From the NCBI GenBank assembly GCA_963784885.1, contig CAWATA010000005.1, positions 62,001 to 126,000 of the forward strand: a DNA stretch of 64,000 nucleotides. Direction: 5' to 3'. Below, in pieces: positions 9,123-15,762 of the stretch. Source of the DNA: RHKX01 sp963784885. GTDB taxonomy: Bacteria > Actinomycetota > Thermoleophilia > Solirubrobacterales > 70-9. The notes under the pieces were generated by a model. It made no database searches and had not been told where the DNA came from. It saw only the letters and a program-made list of their open reading frames with translations. The translations under genes and the position numbers were made by a program. Positions within the stretch are counted from its first letter, which is position 1, and every line of letters starts with the position of its first letter.

Positions 9123-9260
9123 CTAAACGCTGCTGCGGCTTCTCATCGCCGGCATCAACAGCAGGACGAGGCCGATCAGGATCACGACGATCCCGAGGAT
9201 GTAGTTGACGAGTATCGCGAGCGCGATCCCGATGATGATCAGCAGTACTGCAAGCGGCAT
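9123..9260 (-). CDS. 45-residue single-pass or hairpin membrane peptide
   Basis: A short minus-strand gene. ATG 9260 is preceded by AGGAGG with 9-10 nt spacing, one of the best ribosome sites in the window. The peptide begins MPLAVLLIII, stays hydrophobic through about residue 35 (LVNYILGIVVILIGLVLLL) and ends in a short basic tail (MRSRSSV). One long or two short membrane helices with a small turn at N-Y are possible. I do not recognise the family. It lies between the SDR gene and the UbiB-like kinase, facing the same way as both. The combination of a perfect ribosome site, an uninterrupted hydrophobic frame and a basic C-terminus is the reason to call it. Confidence 0.65.
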   Translation of the reverse strand: MPLAVLLIIIGIALAILVNYILGIVVILIGLVLLLMPAMRSRSSV

Positions 9261-9358
9261 TTGGTGTTCTTCCTCCTGGTTGGATCTCCGATTCGGCGGA
9301 GTGCTACCCCGATCGTCCGCTTTCTATTCATCGCAAACCGCATCGCAGTGCGGATTGC

Positions 9359-10759
9359 TCAGCGGACCCGGTCCCAGTACTCCTTCTCAGCTCGGCCGAG
9401 CTCGGTCGACGGCGGCTCGCCGGCGAAGTACTCGCGCGCGATCCGGGCCCAGTCGGCTCCGGCGCGGAGCTCGGAAAGCGTCACGAACACGAGGCCCTCC
9501 TGGCGCCGCATCAACAGCGAGGCGGGCGGCATCGTCTGACGCTTCATCGCCTCGTAGTGCGGGCTGCGCGGCGAGCTGCTGACCTCGATCAGCTCGCGGG
9601 CGTAGTCGGGATCGAGCCGTAGGAAGCCCGGCTCGAAGAGCCAGCGGGCGCCGGTGTAGACCTGATCGAGCAGCGCTTCGGGGTCGAAGTCGTCGGGATC
9701 GGGGAGGTAGCCGAGCTCGGACATCAATCCATGCACCGCCGCCGCGTCGCGCTCGGCGATCGCACGCCCGAGCGCACGCTCCCGCTCGAAATGCTCGGCC
9801 GGTAGCCGTCGCACCATCCCGAAGTCGAGGAACCCGACTCGGCCGTCCGCGAGCAGCAGATAGTTGCCCGGGTGCGGGTCGCCGAGGATCATCAGCGTCC
9901 GCTCGCGATCGAAGAAGAAGCGGAAGACGATCTCCCCGTAGCGGTCCCGGACCTTCTCGTCCATCTGCTTGATCGCCTCGAAGCGCTCCCCTTCGAGGTA
10001 CTCGGTCGTCAGCACGCGGCGCCCTGAGAGCCGGGTGCGAACCTCGGGGACGACGGCGAACGGGTGGCCGTCGAACGCCCGCTCGAGCGCGCGGTGGTTC
10101 TGCGCCTCGAGCTCGTAGTCGAGCTCCTCGGAGATCCGCTCGCGGATCTCGCCGCCGACGGCCTTGACGTCGAGCCCGGGCGCCATTCGCTTGACGAGGC
10201 GAAGGATCAGGTGGAGGTTCCGGAGGTCCGTCTCGACGGCCTCGGCGACGCCCGGGTACTGGACCTTCACCGCCACCCTCTCGCCGTCAGAGGTCACGGC
10301 GCGATGGACCTGACCGATCGAGGCCGCGGCGAACGCCTCCCGCTCGAACTCGGCGAATGCTCGGTCGATCGGCACGCCGAGGTCGTCCTCGACGACCGCG
10401 CGGATGTCCTCGAACCCGAACTTCGGGGCGTCGTCGCGCAGCTTCGCGAGAGCGGCCCGGAACTCATCCTGCCCCTGCTCGGAGAGGCCCGGCATCTCGA
10501 CGGTCGAAAGCACCTGGCCGATCTTCATCGCGGCGCCCTTCATCTCCCCGAGCTGCTTCGCGATCTGGACGGCGATCGCGGCGACGCGCTCGTCGGTCGC
10601 CTGCTGGGAGCGCTCCTCGCCGCGGGTCATGTTCGCGAGCCGGGTCCCGGCCCAGCGCAGGCCCTGGCCGGCGACCATCCCGCCGACGCCCGCCGTCCGC
10701 CCGATCCGGCCGGTGCGGATCCGGGGCGAGTCCTCCTCCTCGCGGGGACGCTCAGCCAA
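9359..10759 (-). CDS. ABC1/UbiB (ADCK/AarF) family atypical kinase
   Basis: 466 residues. Motifs in order: the family-specific KxGQ (KIGQVLSTVE), an alanine-rich nucleotide loop (AAASIGQVHRA), VAVKVQYPG with the ATP-binding lysine, an ExD-like ELDYELEAQN, GDPHPGN of the catalytic loop, and LDFGMV of the metal site. UbiB/ADCK proteins act as ATPases supporting isoprenoid lipid or quinone synthesis at membranes. TTG 10759 is chosen as the start: GGAGG lies 7 nt upstream and it overlaps the stop of the DUF2236 gene by 8 nt. The longer open frame to 11080 only shadows that gene. There is no C-terminal membrane helix, unlike E. coli UbiB. The tight coupling to a DUF2236 gene suggests a shared lipid-related substrate, which is inference. 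Confidence 0.85.
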   Translation of the reverse strand: MAERPREEEDSPRIRTGRIGRTAGVGGMVAGQGLRWAGTRLANMTRGEERSQQATDERVAAIAVQIAKQLGEMKGAAMKIGQVLSTVEMPGLSEQGQDEFRAALAKLRDDAPKFGFEDIRAVVEDDLGVPIDRAFAEFEREAFAAASIGQVHRAVTSDGERVAVKVQYPGVAEAVETDLRNLHLILRLVKRMAPGLDVKAVGGEIRERISEELDYELEAQNHRALERAFDGHPFAVVPEVRTRLSGRRVLTTEYLEGERFEAIKQMDEKVRDRYGEIVFRFFFDRERTLMILGDPHPGNYLLLADGRVGFLDFGMVRRLPAEHFERERALGRAIAERDAAAVHGLMSELGYLPDPDDFDPEALLDQVYTGARWLFEPGFLRLDPDYARELIEVSSSPRSPHYEAMKRQTMPPASLLMRRQEGLVFVTLSELRAGADWARIAREYFAGEPPSTELGRAEKEYWDRVR

Positions 10760-11552
10760 CGGGGATCCTCCGCAGCCGCCGGGGGACGAACGGGAGCACG
10801 GCCCGCTTGACGTACTCGGCATAGGCGTTGACGGCGAGCCTGCGGACCAGCACGGGCGGGACCGGTGAGAAGCCGTACTGCTCGCGGATCGGAGCCGGGA
10901 GCAGCGCGACGGTGACGAAGTTGACGGCCTCGACCAGCGGGCGCAGCTGGATCGGCACCGGCGGGTCGAGCACGATGCTCCGCGCCTGCGTCCGGGCCCA
11001 GTCGCTGACGTACAGCTCGCCGCTCGCGAACATCTCCTCCCGGTATCGGTCGAGACCGTCGAGATCGGCCGGCATGGCATCGTCGTCGAGCCCGAACAGA
11101 TTGCCGACGACTCGGAAGTCGGTCCAGTACCGCTCCTTCTCCTCGCGGCTGAGGCTCGCGACGAACCGTTCGTAGACGACGAGCCCGGAGTCGACGAGGG
11201 TGAAGAGGACCCACATCAGCAAGGCCGGATCGTCAGCCGCGTAGGGCGTGCCGGCCGGAAACGGCCCGGCGTCGGCCTCGAGGGTGCCGCGAGCCCGGCG
11301 GTGCATCGCCCGGACCCGGCGGGTCATCCGGTCGGCCTTCTCGCGCGACTCGAAGCCGATCGCGGTCATCACCTCAGCGGTACGCCGAAGCCGGGTGTAG
11401 GGATCATCGAGCTCGGTCGTGTGCGCGAGCAGGCCCTCGACCGCGAGCGGGTGTGCCGCCTGCATGAGCAGCGCTCGCGGTCCCGCGATCATCAAGACAC
11501 GCTCCCCCTGGACACGGCGCAGCATCGAATCCGACGCGAAGTAGCCGTCCAT
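10752..11552 (-). CDS. DUF2236 / MpaB-type oxygenase-like protein
   Basis: 266 residues. It matches the DUF2236 family (MpaB and latex-clearing-protein relatives): the N-terminal LMQAAHPLAVEGLLAHT block with a conserved His, the R-T-A-E-V region, and DDPALLMWVLFTLVDSGL. In rubber oxygenase Lcp the corresponding fold binds a b-type haem, and MpaB is a mycophenolic-acid oxygenase; the substrate here is unknown. No signal peptide is present, so it is probably cytoplasmic or membrane-associated. The ATG at 11552 has no ribosome site but a TATAAA hexamer 8 nt upstream, suggesting a leaderless mRNA. The downstream UbiB-like kinase starts inside its last codons, so the two are co-translated. Confidence 0.8.
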   Translation of the reverse strand: MDGYFASDSMLRRVQGERVLMIAGPRALLMQAAHPLAVEGLLAHTTELDDPYTRLRRTAEVMTAIGFESREKADRMTRRVRAMHRRARGTLEADAGPFPAGTPYAADDPALLMWVLFTLVDSGLVVYERFVASLSREEKERYWTDFRVVGNLFGLDDDAMPADLDGLDRYREEMFASGELYVSDWARTQARSIVLDPPVPIQLRPLVEAVNFVTVALLPAPIREQYGFSPVPPVLVRRLAVNAYAEYVKRAVLPFVPRRLRRIPVG

Positions 11553-11657
11553 CGCGAACGTTTATAGCGGGTCGATGACGTCGGCCCGCCGGGCGAGCGG
11601 AGAGCTTCGGCCGATGCGGACCGAACTGTGCGGATTTCGTTACGGGACTCCGCCTCG

Positions 11658-11683
11658 ATATATACCCACTAGGGGTATATACT
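11658..11683 (+). promoter_or_regulatory. CsoR-type operator overlapping the -10 element
   Basis: A perfect inverted repeat with 8-bp arms (ATATACCC at 11660-11667 and GGGTATAT at 11673-11680) and a 5-nt centre holding CTAG. This is the G/C-tract dyad shape of CsoR-family operators. A TATACT -10-like hexamer (11678-11683) overlaps its right arm and ends 6 nt before the csoR ATG, so bound apo-repressor would block a leaderless autogenous promoter. Confidence 0.75.
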
Positions 11684-11689
11684 CATCGC

Positions 11690-11977
11690 ATGGACAACGA
11701 GAACCCCGGATACCTCGAGGACAAGGCCGACCTGACGAAGCGCCTGCGCCGGATCGCCGGGCAGGTCAACGGAGTCGAGCGGATGGTCGACGAGGAGCGC
11801 TACTGCATCGACATCCTGACCCAGATCTCCGCGATCCGCTCCGCCCTCGACCGCGTCGCGATCGCCGTCCTCGACGACCACGCAAGGCACTGCGTCGTCG
11901 CCGCCTCGGAGGGCAAGCGCGACGAGCGGACGACCGAGATGATGGACGCGGTCGCCCGCCTGCTCAAGAGCCGCTGA
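11690..11977 (+). CDS. csoR: CsoR-family copper-sensing repressor
   Basis: 95 residues, an all-helical DUF156 protein. It has the signature R-I-x-G-Q-V-x-G (residues 21-28) and a Cu(I) site of the C-H-C type: Cys39, His64 and Cys68, with the same spacing as Cys36/His61/Cys65 of M. tuberculosis CsoR. FrmR and RcnR relatives differ at these positions, so copper is the best guess. As a dimer or tetramer it binds a G-tract dyad and releases it on Cu(I) binding. Such a dyad lies directly upstream and covers the probable -10, so it is likely autoregulated. No CopA ATPase or CopZ chaperone is nearby; its other targets must lie elsewhere. Confidence 0.9.
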   Translation: MDNENPGYLEDKADLTKRLRRIAGQVNGVERMVDEERYCIDILTQISAIRSALDRVAIAVLDDHARHCVVAASEGKRDERTTEMMDAVARLLKSR

Positions 11978-11984
11978 GCACAAC

Positions 11985-12012
11985 GGCGGAGGACCTCCCC
12001 CGGCCCTCCGCC
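11985..12012. terminator. Bidirectional hairpin between convergent genes
   Basis: GGCGGAGG (11985-11992) and CCTCCGCC (12005-12012) form a perfect 8-bp stem with a 12-nt loop. It lies in the 54-bp gap between csoR and the convergent secreted-protein gene. There is no T-tract on either side, as is usual for very GC-rich genomes. Confidence 0.5.
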
Positions 12013-12031
12013 GCCCGCCGGGTCCCGTCCG

Positions 12032-12664
12032 TCAGCCCACCGGGCTGATCCGGAAGGAGTAGCCGCCCTTCACGTTCTTGAACTTCTTCTTCGCCTTGAT
12101 CAGCTTCCAGCCGTTCGGCAGGACGTTGCCGGGCGCGCTCAGGAACTTCTTGAAGTTCGCCGAAGCGCTCGTGCAGGCCATCCGCTTGACTCGGATCTGG
12201 TACTTGCCGGCCGGGACCGACAGGTTGTTGATCCGATCGTTGTGAAGGACCTGAAACGTGCCCGGACACTTGCCGGTCGTGGCACCGCCTCCACCCCCGC
12301 CCCCGCCGCCCCCGCCACCGCTGACGCGCTTGACGCGGAAGGCGATGTTCTGCTTCGAGTTCTTGAACTTCAGGCGCTTTGCGAACAGCTTCCAGCCGTT
12401 CGGGAGGCTGTTCTGATCGCCGGCGAGGAACTGCCGGAAGTAGTCGCTGGCCTGCTGACAGGCCATCCGCTTGGCGGTCATCTTGTAGGTCCCCGCCCGG
12501 AACGAGACGCCATCGATCTTGTCGTTGTTCAGGACGCGGAACGTCGGGCACTTCTGCCCCGCTCCCGCTGACGCGCTCGAGGCGCCCAGGGCGGTGACCA
12601 TCGCCACCGCGGCGAACACGACGGCACAGCGCGCGCCGAGCTTCCGAACAGATCCTTCTCTCAC
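12032..12664 (-). CDS. Secreted two-domain protein joined by a 12-glycine linker
   Basis: 210 residues. A signal peptide (cleavage near ASSASA) is followed by two copies of a domain of about 70 residues that share the pattern C-P-x-T/G-F-x-V-L-x-N-D-x-I, a central K-R-M-A-C and LPNGWKL. The copies are separated by an uninterrupted run of 12 glycines (about residues 115-126). Each copy holds two cysteines at matching positions, so one disulfide per domain is likely. I do not recognise the domain. The K/R-rich composition suggests a cationic surface and perhaps binding to anionic polymers. It is monocistronic and convergent with csoR. The start codon is GTG; GAAGGA lies just inside the frame rather than upstream, so the exact start is unsure. 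Confidence 0.7.
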   Translation of the reverse strand: MREGSVRKLGARCAVVFAAVAMVTALGASSASAGAGQKCPTFRVLNNDKIDGVSFRAGTYKMTAKRMACQQASDYFRQFLAGDQNSLPNGWKLFAKRLKFKNSKQNIAFRVKRVSGGGGGGGGGGGGATTGKCPGTFQVLHNDRINNLSVPAGKYQIRVKRMACTSASANFKKFLSAPGNVLPNGWKLIKAKKKFKNVKGGYSFRISPVG

Positions 12665-12718
12665 AGGTTTCCTCGCTTCTGTTGCAGGGGTTTCGTCGCG
12701 GGAACGACGCGTCGAAAG

Positions 12719-13459
12719 CTACCGGCCGTGGCGGCCATCGGCGCCGGTTGGCGCCTCGGAGTGCGGCATGACGGCGTCGGCAGCCTCCTCCGGGGTGATG
12801 TCCGGATAGAGAGTCCGAATGACAGCCACCGCCAACAGGCCCCCGACGATCTGCGCAACCACGAACCCCGGGACCGAGGAGGGTGCGATGCCGGCGAACG
12901 TGTCCGAGAACATCCGGCCGACGTCGATCGCGGGATTGGCGAAGCTCGTCGAGCTGGTGAAGAAGTAGGCGGCGCCGATGTAGGCGCCGACGGCGGCCGG
13001 GGCCAGGCCGGCGCGGCCGCTCCGGGCGAGCGAGAAGATGACGAGGATCAGACCGAGCGTCGCGACGACCTCCGAGAACAGGTGAGCGGGGGTCGCGCGG
13101 TACGTCTCCGAGATGCTGATCGCGTCGAGGTCGAACATCAGGTTCGCAACGATCGCGCCGGCGATGCAGCCGACTGCCTGCGCCGGCACGTATGCGAGGG
13201 CATGCCGGGGCGAGATGCCGCCGAAGACGGAGTCGACGAAGGTGACGACCGGGTTGAAATGGCCGCCGGAGACCGGGCCGAACATGAGGATGATCGTGAA
13301 CAACGCAGCCGCGGTCGCCAGGGCGTTCTCGAGCAACTGCAACCCGGTGTCTCCCGGGGACAGCGATGCCGCAGCGATCCCGGAGCCGATCACCGCGGTC
13401 GTCAGAAAGGCCGATCCGAGGAACTCCGCCAGGAGCCTGCGCCGCAGCGGTGCCGTCAT
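12719..13459 (-). CDS. Aquaporin/glycerol-channel protein of the arsenic locus (AqpS-like)
   Basis: 246 residues, a major intrinsic protein with six membrane helices and two half-helices. The two pore motifs are GHFNPVVT (NPV in place of the first NPA) and FANPAIDVGR. It starts four bases inside the end of arsC (ATGA overlap), so it is translationally coupled to the arsenate reductase. In Sinorhizobium meliloti the equivalent AqpS lets As(III) made by ArsC leave down its gradient, replacing an ArsB or Acr3 pump. No pump is encoded here, so the same division of labour is likely. The C-terminus (about 25 residues) is polar and cytoplasmic. It probably passes neutral As(OH)3; glycerol or water transport is an alternative. 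Confidence 0.88.
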   Translation of the reverse strand: MTAPLRRRLLAEFLGSAFLTTAVIGSGIAAASLSPGDTGLQLLENALATAAALFTIILMFGPVSGGHFNPVVTFVDSVFGGISPRHALAYVPAQAVGCIAGAIVANLMFDLDAISISETYRATPAHLFSEVVATLGLILVIFSLARSGRAGLAPAAVGAYIGAAYFFTSSTSFANPAIDVGRMFSDTFAGIAPSSVPGFVVAQIVGGLLAVAVIRTLYPDITPEEAADAVMPHSEAPTGADGRHGR

Positions 13460-13863
13460 GCGACGCCGAGCGATCGCAACAGCGCCTCGACGCGGCTCTC
13501 GATCTCGTCGCGGATCTCGCGGACCTCGTCCAGCGGCAGACCGGCGGGGTCGGTCAACTCCCAGTCCTCGTAACGCTTGCCGGGGAAAACGGGGCAGGCG
13601 TCACCGCACCCCATCGTCACGATCACATCGGCCTCGCGAACGGCATCGGTCTCGAGCAGCATCGGCGCCGCGCGCTCGAGGTCGACCCCGACCTCGGTCA
13701 TCGCCGCAACCGCTGCGGGGTTCACCGTCTCGGCCGGATCGGATCCGGCCGAGCGCACGGTCACCCGACCGCCCGCGAGCTTCCGCGTCAGGCCGGCCGC
13801 CATCTGGCTGCGGCCGGCGTTGTGGACGCAGACGAAGAGGATCGTCGGCTGCTCGTCGCTCAT
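13456..13863 (-). CDS. arsC: Arsenate reductase, LMW-phosphatase fold
   Basis: 135 residues. The P-loop CVHNAGRS puts the nucleophile at Cys12. A second redox pair, Cys86 and Cys90, sits in MGCGDACPVFPG, and the W-E-L-T-D-P motif supplies the general-acid Asp. This is the Bacillus/Staphylococcus-type ArsC rather than the glutaredoxin-type enzyme. It reduces As(V) to As(III) using thioredoxin, or mycothiol in some actinobacteria, and the sequence does not decide which. It is the first gene of the leftward arsC-aquaporin operon. Its start is 57 bp from the divergent arsR start, so both are presumably repressed by ArsR from the same control region. Confidence 0.92.
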   Translation of the reverse strand: MSDEQPTILFVCVHNAGRSQMAAGLTRKLAGGRVTVRSAGSDPAETVNPAAVAAMTEVGVDLERAAPMLLETDAVREADVIVTMGCGDACPVFPGKRYEDWELTDPAGLPLDEVREIRDEIESRVEALLRSLGVA

Positions 13864-13920
13864 GTTCCGCGACAGCCTATTCCATTGACATACGTCTTTT
13901 CAATCGATATACACAAATCG
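13864..13920. promoter_or_regulatory. Divergent arsR/arsC control region
   Basis: 57 bp, strikingly AT-rich compared with its surroundings. It holds the inverted repeat ATTGA (13884-13888) and TCAAT (13900-13904) around an 11-nt centre, plus two ATCGAT palindromes at 13903-13908 and 13917-13922. TATACA (13908-13913) ends 7 nt before the arsR ATG and is a likely -10 of a leaderless mRNA. ArsR/SmtB repressors bind such AT-rich dyads. Confidence 0.6.
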
Positions 13921-14274
13921 ATGACTGTCGATCTCGAGCTCGCTCCGAAGACGAAGCGCCCAGTCGGCGAGCCATGTTGTGAGCCCGTCGCCTACCCGGA
14001 CATCGAGCGCGCCCACGCCGAGCGGATGGCCGAGGTCGCGAAGGCACTCGGCGACCCCGTCCGCATGCAGCTCGTCGACGTCCTGCGCAAACACGCCGGC
14101 GAGGTCTGCGTCTGCGAGCTCGTCCCGCTCTTCGACCTCTCCCAGCCCACCGTCTCCCATCACCTGAAGAAGCTTCGCGACGCCGGCATCGTCGGCGCCG
14201 AGCGCCGCGGCCTCTGGGCGTACTACTACGTCGAGCCCAAGGCTCTGGAGGAGTTGCGCGCATGGCTGCGCTGA
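13921..14274 (+). CDS. arsR: ArsR-family metalloregulator
   Basis: 117 residues, a winged-helix ArsR/SmtB protein. The alpha3-helix carries VCVCELV, matching the As(III)-sensing ELCVCDL box of classical ArsR, and an extra vicinal pair Cys-Cys is present near residue 20 (EPCCEPV). The recognition helix is LSQPTVSHHLKKL. It should repress the divergent arsC-aquaporin operon and itself, and release DNA on binding As(III) or Sb(III). No ribosome site precedes the ATG; a TATACA box 7 nt upstream suggests a leaderless start. The last codons overlap the start of the ArsM-like fragment in another frame. Confidence 0.9.
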   Translation: MTVDLELAPKTKRPVGEPCCEPVAYPDIERAHAERMAEVAKALGDPVRMQLVDVLRKHAGEVCVCELVPLFDLSQPTVSHHLKKLRDAGIVGAERRGLWAYYYVEPKALEELRAWLR

Positions 14275-14432
14275 ACGCAGGGCCGGCGAACGCCGGCGCG
14301 CTGACCCGCCGGGAGTTCGCGGCCGGTCTCGAGTCCGCCGGCTTCGAGCAGATCGAGATCGAGGAGACGCACAGAGTCCACGAGCAGACCGCATCGGCGA
14401 TCGTCCGCGCCCGGCTCGGCTCGAAGCGATGA
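14262..14432 (+). pseudogene. arsM: ArsM (arsenite methyltransferase) C-terminal remnant, 56 codons
   Basis: An open frame of 56 residues from an ATG inside the end of arsR to a TGA that overlaps the next ATG (ATGA). Its sequence, GALTRREFAAGLESAGF followed by IEIEETHRVHE and SAIVRAR, resembles the last 45-50 residues of actinobacterial arsenite S-adenosylmethionine methyltransferases. The SAM-binding core and the As(III)-binding cysteines are all absent. Placement directly after arsR in an ars locus supports the identification. It looks like the remains of an arsM gene whose first four fifths were deleted, bringing arsR up to its tail. It could still be translated as a short peptide that couples arsR to the next gene. 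Confidence 0.55.
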
Positions 14433-15262
14433 CCGACATCCAGCTCAACGATCCGCAGACCCTCTATCGCCGCTGGGAGGAATCGCAATGGAACCCGTTC
14501 CAGATCAGCCTCGAACGCGACCGCGAGCAGTGGGAGGCGATGGAGGACGTCGACCGGGCGTTGATCTACTGGGCCCTGTCGTCGCTGATGGTCGCCGAGG
14601 AGCGGATCACGACCAAGTTCTCCGGGCTGGTCGGCGCCCACGGGTCCGAGGAGGAGGCGACCTTCCTCGCAGCCCAGCAGGTCGACGAGGCACGGCACAT
14701 GCAGTTCTACGCGCGGTTCCGCGACGAGGTGGTGGCGTCGCCGGAGCTGATCGCCGCTCACGTCACGAAGGCGCGCGAGCAGGTCTCCGACGCGTTTCGG
14801 CACATCTTCGACGACGAGCTGGTCGATGCGCACGAGAAGCTGGTCGCAGCGCCCGCCGATCTCGCCGCCAAGGTCCGCTTCGTGACGATCTACCACCTGA
14901 TCCTCGAGAGCACTCTCGGGCTGACGTCCTTCCGCTTCATCACCGGCTATCTCGACGAGCACGGCCTGCTGCCGGGCTTCGTCGACGGTTACTCGAGGAT
15001 CCATCACGACGAGACCCGCCACATCGGCTACGGGGTCTGGTTCCTGCGTGAGGCCGTCCGCGAGCGTCCCGAGCAGGGGGACACGATCAGGCGGACTCTC
15101 CGCGATCTGCTGCCGTCCGTCGCCGAAGCGCTCGGCGGGTCCGGTGGAGACGCACCCGACATCGAACGCCTCGGCGTCGGCACCGACGAGGTTCGTCAGT
15201 TCGCCCTCGACGGGCTGACCCGCAGGCTCGAAATCATCGGCGTCCCGATCGAGACTCTCTAG
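14429..15262 (+). CDS. R2-like (R2lox-type) ferritin-fold di-metal oxidase
   Basis: 277 residues, mostly helical. The carboxylate/histidine ligands fit a ribonucleotide-reductase R2 fold: Glu57, the pair Glu87/His90 (DEARH), Glu160, and the pair Glu195/His198 (DETRH). Tyr155 lies five residues before Glu160, as Tyr162 does before Glu167 in M. tuberculosis R2lox, and Ile60 stands where R2lox has its cross-linked valine. R2lox proteins bind Mn/Fe and a long-chain fatty acid; their substrate is unknown. It is probably co-transcribed with arsR (ATGA overlap with the ArsM remnant), which is unusual. Alternatives are a divergent NrdF or another ferritin-like oxygenase. No R1 subunit is nearby. Confidence 0.75.
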   Translation: MTDIQLNDPQTLYRRWEESQWNPFQISLERDREQWEAMEDVDRALIYWALSSLMVAEERITTKFSGLVGAHGSEEEATFLAAQQVDEARHMQFYARFRDEVVASPELIAAHVTKAREQVSDAFRHIFDDELVDAHEKLVAAPADLAAKVRFVTIYHLILESTLGLTSFRFITGYLDEHGLLPGFVDGYSRIHHDETRHIGYGVWFLREAVRERPEQGDTIRRTLRDLLPSVAEALGGSGGDAPDIERLGVGTDEVRQFALDGLTRRLEIIGVPIETL

Positions 15263-15352
15263 CCCTTCGCGGCTTGCGATCCACGGGCGGACCCGGCCCC
15301 CGGGACGCCGAGCGGGACGTGGTCACGCCCCGACTAGGCTGCATGACCGCCG

Positions 15353-15688
15353 ATGCGCCGCGCGTTTCCCTACATCGCCACGATCCTGCTCGTAGCCATC
15401 CTCGCCGCGGTTTTCGCGCTCCGTCCGACGCCGTTCATCGGTATCACCGCCGACTCGATGGCGGCTTCGCTCGACGACAAGGTCCCCACGGCCGACACGA
15501 TCTCCTGCACCGAGCGAGGCGAGGACGAGTGGCGCTGCTCGGCCGCGGCAGCCACCCCCGTGGGGGACCGCAAGTACGAAGTCACCGTCAACGGCTTCGG
15601 GTGCTGGACGGCGACCCCGGCCGGCGGCACGGCCGAGATCGGCACTCCGGCGACGCTGACCGGCTGCATCACCGTGTTCGATCACTGA
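15353..15688 (+). CDS. Small membrane-anchored or secreted protein, unknown
   Basis: 111 residues. A basic start and one hydrophobic helix (YIATILLVAILAAVFAL, residues 7-23) act as signal anchor. An extracytoplasmic domain with four cysteines follows (SCTERGE, EWRCSAA, GFGCWTA, LTGCITV), likely two disulfides. The order of short beta strands ending in a Cys-x-T-V edge suggests a small immunoglobulin-like or OB-like domain, but no family is recognised. There is no ribosome site; a TAGGCT element sits 12 nt before the ATG. Neighbours (R2-like oxidase, CYTH protein) give no functional hint. Confidence 0.6.
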   Translation: MRRAFPYIATILLVAILAAVFALRPTPFIGITADSMAASLDDKVPTADTISCTERGEDEWRCSAAAATPVGDRKYEVTVNGFGCWTATPAGGTAEIGTPATLTGCITVFDH

Positions 15689-15762
15689 GTGCCCGCCACG
15701 CCGGCGCCGGGTTCACACGTTCGAGCGGCCCGGAGCCCGCCGGCCGCGGATACGCTGATCCG

